Origin: Streptosporangiaceae bacterium
GTDB lineage: Bacteria; Actinomycetota; Actinomycetes; Streptosporangiales; Streptosporangiaceae
Direction of reading: 5' to 3'
DNA: 8,199 nt
Assembly: GCA_030050125.1 (NCBI GenBank)
Contig: JASIJN010000265.1
Span: 1-8,199 of the forward strand
Positions within the stretch are counted from its first letter, which is position 1. Every line of letters starts with the position of its first letter. Positions 3,770-8,199 of this stretch are shown here, one piece after another. The position numbers and the translations under genes were made by a program. The notes under the pieces are model-generated. The model made no database searches, had not been told where the DNA came from, and worked only from the letters and a program-made list of their open reading frames with translations.

Positions 3770-6655
3770 GGCAGGGACGCCGACCGCCAGTACGTGCCGG
3801 CGCCGATGCGCCGCGATGTCCGCCTGCTCGGGGACCTGCTCGGCGAGGTGCTCCGGGAATCGGGCGGCCAGGGCCTGCTCGACGACGTCGAGCGGCTGCG
3901 CCGCGCCGTCATCGCCGCCCGGCACGCCGAGCCGGCGGTCCCGGCCGGGCCGGGGAGGACGTCCGGCGACGCGCTCGGCAAGATCAGCGAGATGGTGACG
4001 GCCTGGCCGCTGGAGCGGGCCGAGTCCGTGGCCCACGCCTTCACCGTGTACTTTCACCTGGCCAACCTGGCCGAAGAGCATCAGCGGGTCCGCACGCTGC
4101 GCGAGCGGGACGGCGGCGGCGAGCCGGTCCGTGAGTCGCTGGCCGACGCCGTGGCCAGGATCGGGGCCGCGCAGGGCTCCGCCCGCGTCGGCGAACTGGT
4201 CGCGGGACTGCGCGTGCACCCGGTCCTGACCGCGCACCCCACCGAGGCCCGCCGCCGGGCGGTCACCGAGGCGCTGCGACGGATCGGCGCGCTGCTGACC
4301 CGGCTCGACGACGAGCGGCTGGGCGCGAGCGAGCGGGCGGAGACCCGGCGCCGGCTCAAGGAGGAGATCGACCTGCTGTGGCGGACGTCGGCGCTTCGGT
4401 CGGCGGCCATGCGCCCGCTCGACGAGGTCCGCGCGGCCATGACCGCGTTCGACGAGACCCTGTTCCTCGTGGTCCCCGCCCTGTACCGGTCGCTGGACCG
4501 GGCGCTGAACGGCCCGGACTCGGGCCGGACGCAAGCCGCGGCGAGCGCGTTCCTGCGCTACGGCAGCTGGATCGGCGCGGACCGGGACGGCAACCCGTTC
4601 GTGACCGCCGAGGTGACCAGGCAGACGGCGGCGATCCAGGCCGAGCACGTGCTCCGGGCGCTGGAGAACGCGACCGAGCGGATCGGCCGGGCGCTCACCG
4701 TGCACGCGGGCTCCGGCCCGGCGGCCCCGGCCGCGGGCATGGCGCGGGCGATGGCGGCCGCACAGGACCGGCATCCGGAATTGCTCGCCGAGATCACGGC
4801 CCGCGCGCCGGGGGAGCCGTTCCGCGCCTACCTCGTCTACGCCGCACGCCGCCTGCGCGCGACCCGGATGGAGCTGGGGGACCAGCCGGCCTCGGGGACC
4901 GACCGCGGCGAACCGGAGCGCGGCTGGCCCGGCCAGGCCCTCCCCGGCCAGGCCCTCCCGGGCCTGGCCTACCCGGGACCGGCCGAGTTCCTCGACGATC
5001 TGCGCCTGGTGCAGCGGGAACTGGCCCGGGCGGGCGCTCCCCGGCAGGCGTTCGGTGAGCTGCAGCACCTGATCTGGCAGGCGGAGACGTTTGGCTTCCA
5101 CCTGGCCGAGCTCGAGGTCCGCCAGCACAGCGCGGTGCACGCCCGCGTCCTGGCCGACCTCGCGACGGGCGGCCCGCTCTCGGCGCAGACCCGCGAGGTC
5201 CTCGCGACGTTCCGGGCCATGGCCTGGATCCAGGACCGGTTCGGCCCCGCCGCCTGCCGCCGGTACGTGGTCAGCTTCACCAGGTCGGCCGCTGACATCG
5301 CCGCGGTCTACGACCTGGCCCGCCGGGCCATACCGGACGGGCGGCTGCCCCAGCTCGACGTGGTCCCGCTGTTCGAGAGCGGCGCTGACCTGGAGAACGC
5401 GGCCCGGGTGCTCGACGACATGCTGCTGCTCGAGCCGGTCGCGGCCAGGCTGGCGGCCACCGGGCGGCGGCTGGAGATCATGCTCAGCTACTCCGACTCG
5501 GCCAAGGAACTGGGCCCGGTCAGCGCGACGCTGCGGCTGTTCGCCGCGCAGCAGCGGCTGGTCCGCTGGGCCCAGGCCAACGACGTCCGGCTGACCATGT
5601 TCCACGGCCGCGGCGGCGCGCTCGGACGCGGCGGCGGGCCGGCCGGGCGCGCGGTGCTCGCCCAGCCGCCCGGCTCGGTGGCCGACCGGTTCAAGGTCAC
5701 CGAGCAGGGAGAAGTGATCTTCGCGCGGTACGGCCACCCGGTGATCGCCCAGAGGCACCTGGAGCAGGTGGCCTCCGCGGTCCTCCTGGCCTCCGCCGTT
5801 CCCGCACCCACAGCCAGCCAGGCAGGCGAGGCCAGCCCGGCGCCGACCACAACCCGCGCACCCACAGCCAGCCCGGCACCGGCCACGCCCCCCGCATCCA
5901 CAGCCGGCCCGGCAGGCGAGGCCAGCCCGGCGCCGGCCACACCCCCCGCACCCCCTGGACCGGCGGTGGGCCGGTTCCGGGAGGTCGCCGAGCTGATGGA
6001 TGCCGGGGCGCTGCGGGCCTACCGGAGCCTGGTCGAGGCCGACGGGTTCGCCGAATGGTTCGCCAGAATCAGTCCGCTGGACGAGATCGGCGCGATGCGG
6101 ATCGGATCGCGGCCCGCCCGCCGCGGCATCGGCACCGGCGCCGGGCTGGACGACCTGCGGGCGATCCCGTGGGTGTTCGCGTGGTCGCAGACGCGGGTGA
6201 ACCTGCCCGGCTGGTACGGCCTCGGCAGCGGTCTGGCCGCCGTGACCGATCGCGCGGGCGGGCTGCGGGAGGCGCAGGACGCCTACCGGTCCTGGCCGCT
6301 GCTCGCCGTCCTGCTGGACAACGCGGAGATGAGCCTGGCCAAGACCGACCGCAGGATCGCGGCCCGGTACCTGGCGCTGGGCGGCCGGGAGGACCTCACC
6401 GCGGCCGTCCTCGAGGAGTACGACCGGACCAGGAAGCTCGTGCTCACGGTGACCGGCCACGACCGGCTGCTGGCCGACCGGCCGGTGCTGTCCCGGGCGG
6501 TCGCGCTGCGCGATCCGTACGTGGACGCGCTGTCGCTGCTGCAGTTGCGTGCGCTGACCGCGCTTCGCACCGGGGCGCAGGAGCGCGACCGGCTGGAACG
6601 GCTCCTGCTGCTCAGCGTCAACGGCGTCGCGGCCGGCCTGCAGAACACCGGATGA
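3767..6655 (+). CDS. ppc: phosphoenolpyruvate carboxylase
   Basis: Complete PEP carboxylase of 962 residues, which makes oxaloacetate from PEP and bicarbonate in the cytosol to refill the TCA cycle. Catalytic landmarks are TAHPTE with H157 (E. coli H138), GADRDGNP (270-277), SYSDSAKELG with K580 (E. coli K546), FHGRGGALGRGG with H613, R615 and R621 (E. coli H579, R581, R587), TEQGE, GSRPARRG (780-787), LRAIPWVFAW and the C-terminal QNTG. It is 79 residues longer than the 883-residue E. coli enzyme. Three sites explain this: a slightly longer N-terminus, a PGQAL-type pentapeptide tract (388-407), and a Pro/Ala/Thr-rich tract at about 679-736 between the glycine-rich loop domain and the C-terminal domain. 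Both tracts sit at expected surface loops and keep the frame. The GTG start is supported by a leaderless promoter. The expected loop G-Y-S-D-S-x-K-D reads S-Y-S-D-S-A-K-E here. Confidence 0.98.
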   Translation: MGRDADRQYVPAPMRRDVRLLGDLLGEVLRESGGQGLLDDVERLRRAVIAARHAEPAVPAGPGRTSGDALGKISEMVTAWPLERAESVAHAFTVYFHLANLAEEHQRVRTLRERDGGGEPVRESLADAVARIGAAQGSARVGELVAGLRVHPVLTAHPTEARRRAVTEALRRIGALLTRLDDERLGASERAETRRRLKEEIDLLWRTSALRSAAMRPLDEVRAAMTAFDETLFLVVPALYRSLDRALNGPDSGRTQAAASAFLRYGSWIGADRDGNPFVTAEVTRQTAAIQAEHVLRALENATERIGRALTVHAGSGPAAPAAGMARAMAAAQDRHPELLAEITARAPGEPFRAYLVYAARRLRATRMELGDQPASGTDRGEPERGWPGQALPGQALPGLAYPGPAEFLDDLRLVQRELARAGAPRQAFGELQHLIWQAETFGFHLAELEVRQHSAVHARVLADLATGGPLSAQTREVLATFRAMAWIQDRFGPAACRRYVVSFTRSAADIAAVYDLARRAIPDGRLPQLDVVPLFESGADLENAARVLDDMLLLEPVAARLAATGRRLEIMLSYSDSAKELGPVSATLRLFAAQQRLVRWAQANDVRLTMFHGRGGALGRGGGPAGRAVLAQPPGSVADRFKVTEQGEVIFARYGHPVIAQRHLEQVASAVLLASAVPAPTASQAGEASPAPTTTRAPTASPAPATPPASTAGPAGEASPAPATPPAPPGPAVGRFREVAELMDAGALRAYRSLVEADGFAEWFARISPLDEIGAMRIGSRPARRGIGTGAGLDDLRAIPWVFAWSQTRVNLPGWYGLGSGLAAVTDRAGGLREAQDAYRSWPLLAVLLDNAEMSLAKTDRRIAARYLALGGREDLTAAVLEEYDRTRKLVLTVTGHDRLLADRPVLSRAVALRDPYVDALSLLQLRALTALRTGAQERDRLERLLLLSVNGVAAGLQNTG
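4928..4987 (+). repeat. 15-bp tandem repeat inside ppc (PGQAL pentapeptides)
   Basis: Four consecutive 15-base units encode PGQAL, PGQAL, PGLAY and PGPAE (residues 388-407). The first two units are identical in sequence, the third diverged and the fourth degenerate. Between the conserved H157 and K580 this protein is 15 residues longer than E. coli PEPC, equal to three such units. This suggests local slippage expansion of an original PGPAE-like segment in a loop. Confidence 0.85.
5801..5950 (+). repeat. imperfect long-period repeat inside ppc (Pro/Ala/Thr linker)
   Basis: The 50 bases at 5801-5850 recur at 5891-5940 with 46 identities, an offset of exactly 90 bases (30 codons). Between them, 5855-5890 is a shortened copy lacking the central GGCAGGCGAGG part, and a fourth copy starts at about 5946. 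The encoded tract repeats APTAS / ASPAP(A)T motifs with QAGEASPAP and PAGEASPAP. All period differences are multiples of three, so the reading frame is kept. Confidence 0.85.
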
Positions 6656-6671
6656 GGGCAGACCACGGCGT

Positions 6672-6686
6672 GGCCGGGGCCCGGCC
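6672..6686 (+). terminator. GC hairpin after ppc
   Basis: GGCCGG-GGC-CCGGCC forms a perfect six-pair stem 16 bases after the ppc stop, with no T-run behind it. It ends only five bases before the -10 of the next gene. It could attenuate read-through from ppc or overlap the next promoter's -35 region. In DNA this GC-rich a chance stem is quite possible. Confidence 0.25.
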
Positions 6687-6691
6687 GGCGA

Positions 6692-6706
6692 TAGGGTCGG
6701 TCCGTG
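6692..6706 (+). promoter_or_regulatory. leaderless promoter and start of the 209-residue gene
   Basis: TAGGGT (6692-6697), six bases (CGGTCC), then GTG at 6704. The arrangement equals that at ppc, and again no ribosome site is present before the GTG. This suggests the gene has its own leaderless transcript despite lying only 48 bases after ppc. Confidence 0.55.
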
Positions 6707-7333
6707 GCCAATGACTGGCGGGTAACGGTGACACTGCACGACGCGGCCCATGCTGAGCGGGCGGCCCAGGCGGTGCGCGAGCACGAAGTGGAAGACGACG
6801 CGCGCCGCCGGCTCGGGCACCGGGTCGCGGTCAGCGCCGAGGGCCCCAGCATCTATCTGTACGCGGGCACGGAGAACGCGGCCAGGGAGGCCGACCGGAT
6901 CGCGCGCGAGCTGATCGCGCAGCGCGGGCTGTCGGCCGACTTCGCGCTCGACCGCTGGCATCCGGTCGAGGAGGCCTGGGAGAGCGCCGACGTCGCCTTG
7001 CCGCAGACCGACGAGGAGCGCCAGGCCGAGCACCAGCGTCTAGAGGAGGAGGAGACGCAGGAGTCGGTAGCCACCGGCCACGCGACGTGGGAGGTGCGGG
7101 TCCAGCTGCCGTCCCATCACGAGGCGGTCGCGCTGGCCAAGCGGCTGCAAGCCGAGGGACGGCCGGTGATCCGGCGCTGGACGCTGCTGGTCCTCGGGGC
7201 GAACGACGAGGACGACGCCGCTGCCCTGGCCGAGCTGGTCAAACAGGAGGCGCCGGCGGACGCGAAGGTGGAGACCGAGGAACTCGGCCCGCTGCTGCCG
7301 TTCACCAACATCGGGCCGATCTCGATCTGGTGA
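6704..7333 (+). CDS. unknown 209-residue protein with two similar alpha/beta halves
   Basis: I do not recognise a named family. The protein is soluble, strongly acidic in its middle and lacks a signal peptide. Two halves look alike. Residues 5-85 begin WRVTVTL and continue with an Ala-rich helix, a strand ending IYLYAG, a helix TENAAREADRIARELIA and a final segment. Residues 129-192 begin WEVRVQL with helix EAVALAKRLQAEG, strand RWTLLVLGA, helix EDDAAALAELVKQ and a last strand. Each half could be a beta-alpha-beta-beta-alpha-beta (ferredoxin-like) unit; that fold is inference. They are joined by a charged linker (about 86-128) rich in Glu. The protein ends in a hydrophobic segment, LLPFTNIGPISIW. 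The start GTG 6704 is supported by TAGGGT-N6-GTG. It follows ppc by 48 bases on the same strand and converges with the reductase gene. No catalytic motif was seen; a ligand-binding or adaptor role is possible. Confidence 0.85.
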   Translation: MANDWRVTVTLHDAAHAERAAQAVREHEVEDDARRRLGHRVAVSAEGPSIYLYAGTENAAREADRIARELIAQRGLSADFALDRWHPVEEAWESADVALPQTDEERQAEHQRLEEEETQESVATGHATWEVRVQLPSHHEAVALAKRLQAEGRPVIRRWTLLVLGANDEDDAAALAELVKQEAPADAKVETEELGPLLPFTNIGPISIW

Positions 7334-7363
7334 CCCGGCCCGGCCGCAGCCTGCTCGGAAACC

Positions 7364-7981
7364 TCAGCGGCGGACGGTGAAGTAGAGGTGGGTCGCGTAG
7401 GGCGACTCGACGACTCTGGTCGGTTCCAGTTGGATCGTCCGGTCGCCCAGGTTCTCGAATAGCCGCCTGCCCGCGCCGAGCAGCACCGGCGCCAGGTGCA
7501 GCCGCAGCTCGTCGACAAGCCCGGCGGCCAGGTATTGCTGGATGACGTTGGCACCGCCGCCGATCCCGACGTCCTTGTCCCCGGCCACGGCCCGGGCCTG
7601 GGCGAGGGCGTCTTCGATCCCGTTGGTGACGAAGGTGAACGGCGAGTCCCGGCCGACCCACTGCTGCGGCGCTGAGTGGGTGAGCACGAAGTACCGGGCG
7701 TCTTTGCCGCCCGGTGGGTTGCCGCCCCAGCCGCCGGTGACATCGAACATCCGCCTGCCGATGATCCCCGCGCCGATCGAGCCCATCGCCTCTTGCAGTA
7801 CCTTGCGGTCGGCATCGAGCGGAGCGAACCGCCTGCTTTCGTCGTCGTAACGCCACGGCCCGCCCATGACCCAGTTGTGCAGGCACTCGCCGCCTTCCCC
7901 CAGGCCGCGGCCGGGCGCGTCGGCGGGCCCGGTGATGAACCCGTCCAGCGACATCGTGATGTCAGCGACGACCGTCCCCAT
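7364..7981 (-). CDS. dihydrofolate reductase-family protein (RibD C-terminal domain type)
   Basis: A 205-residue single-domain protein of the RibD-C/DHFR superfamily, close to the family's usual 180-210 residues. Visible features are the first strand with MSLDGFI (10-16), a glycine-rich patch (23-31), GIIGRRMFD (72-80), a central YFVLTHSAP strand (97-105) and GIGGGANVIQQYLAAGLVDELRLHLAPVLLG (139-169), whose GGG turn usually contacts NADPH phosphates. This group includes YyaP/YwjB-like proteins of mostly unknown substrate. True DHFR or riboflavin reductase activity is not implied, because no deaminase domain or rib genes are present. The start ATG 7981 has an excellent AGGAGG seven bases upstream. 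The gene converges with the 209-residue gene, leaving 30 bases with no clear terminator, and follows the truncated permease gene by about 93 bases. Confidence 0.92.
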   Translation of the reverse strand: MGTVVADITMSLDGFITGPADAPGRGLGEGGECLHNWVMGGPWRYDDESRRFAPLDADRKVLQEAMGSIGAGIIGRRMFDVTGGWGGNPPGGKDARYFVLTHSAPQQWVGRDSPFTFVTNGIEDALAQARAVAGDKDVGIGGGANVIQQYLAAGLVDELRLHLAPVLLGAGRRLFENLGDRTIQLEPTRVVESPYATHLYFTVRR

Positions 7982-8017
7982 GGCCGTTCCTCCTGTCCCG
8001 TCACCGGTGGCTGCGCC

Positions 8018-8023
8018 AGAGTA
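8018..8023 (-). promoter_or_regulatory. possible -10 element for the RibD-C family gene
   Basis: On the minus strand TACTCT fits TANNNT, 36 bases before the ATG and upstream of the AGGAGG ribosome site (7994-7989). A convincing -35 was not found. It would give a leader of about 30 bases and allow transcription independent of the upstream permease gene. Confidence 0.3.
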
Positions 8024-8074
8024 GACCGCATCAGCGGCGAGAACTCACCGCAACACGGGTTCGTCGAAATGCTC

Positions 8075-8199
8075 TCAGTGATAGGCACCGAGGCCGAGCC
8101 GAACCGCGAGGGCCAGGCCGCTCACGCCGACGCCAACGCGCAGCGCCGGCGCGGGCAGCCTGCGGACCAGGGCCGGGCCGATCCAGCCGCCGGCCAGAA
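8075..8199 (-). CDS. C-terminus of a TauE/SafE (TSUP) family membrane permease, partial
   Basis: Reading inward from the right edge on the minus strand, one frame is open for 40 full codons and stops at TGA 8077-8075. It opens LAGGWIGPALVRRLPAPAL, then a hydrophobic helix (about RVGVGVSGLALAVRLGLGAYH) ending the protein. A GG.IGP.L.RRLP...LR loop followed by a final membrane helix is characteristic of the C-terminus of sulfite exporter TauE/SafE family proteins in actinobacteria. These are predicted to move sulfite, sulfonates or other small anions. The N-terminal majority lies outside the window, so substrate and completeness cannot be judged. Confidence 0.65.
   Translation of the reverse strand, partial: LAGGWIGPALVRRLPAPALRVGVGVSGLALAVRLGLGAYH

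Noticed and set aside
5801..5950. CRISPR-like direct repeats
   Set aside because: Repeats are imperfect, in-frame inside ppc and encode a Pro/Ala linker; there are no constant-length unique spacers and no cas genes.
3623..7033. Very long open frame (over 1100 codons) on the minus strand opposite ppc and the next gene
   Set aside because: It runs antisense to an unmistakable PEP carboxylase, has a Gln/Arg/Gly/Pro-rich composition with no domain, and long stop-free antisense frames are expected in GC-rich coding DNA.
7334..7363. Bidirectional terminator between the convergent 209-residue and RibD-C genes
   Set aside because: The 30-base gap shows no convincing stem and no T-run on either strand.

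Overview
The window is very GC-rich (roughly 70% or more by eye), with strong G/C bias at third codon positions, several GTG starts and TANNNT-type -10 elements placed directly before start codons. Together with a Rv1855c-type F420-family luciferase-like oxidoreductase and an actinobacterial style of phosphoenolpyruvate carboxylase, this points to a chromosomal segment of a high-GC actinobacterium. No tRNA, rRNA, CRISPR array, insertion sequence, phage gene or attachment site was seen. No stretch of more than 300 bases lacks a gene; the longest gap is about 230 bases (1051-1280).

Left part (19-3612, minus strand, read right to left): a luciferase-like flavin/F420 oxidoreductase, a class-III PLP aminotransferase resembling the hopanoid enzyme HpnO, then a TerC-family membrane protein. 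The gaps between them (124 and 230 bp) hold hairpins, a possible promoter with a palindrome, and a possible short leader ORF overlapping the TerC start. They are therefore probably separate transcription units rather than one tight operon.

Centre (3613-3766): a divergent promoter region. To the left it carries an extended -10 followed exactly six bases later by a three-codon ATG mini-ORF upstream of the oxidoreductase. To the right it carries a leaderless promoter for ppc.

Right part (3767-7333, plus strand): ppc, an intact phosphoenolpyruvate carboxylase expanded by two low-complexity repeat tracts, then a 209-residue conserved-looking protein made of two similar halves, which also has a leaderless start. 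Convergent to these (7364-8199, minus strand) are a RibD-C/DHFR-family reductase and the C-terminal end of a TauE/SafE-type (TSUP) membrane permease cut by the window edge.

The genes do not form one obvious pathway. PEP carboxylase is anaplerotic, TerC and TSUP are membrane transport families, and the two reductases and the aminotransferase are of unknown substrate. I see no clear evidence of a new multi-gene system. The more unusual items are the repeat-expanded PEP carboxylase, the repeated leaderless start geometry including a mini-ORF, the TerC leader region, and the duplicated-fold unknown protein.
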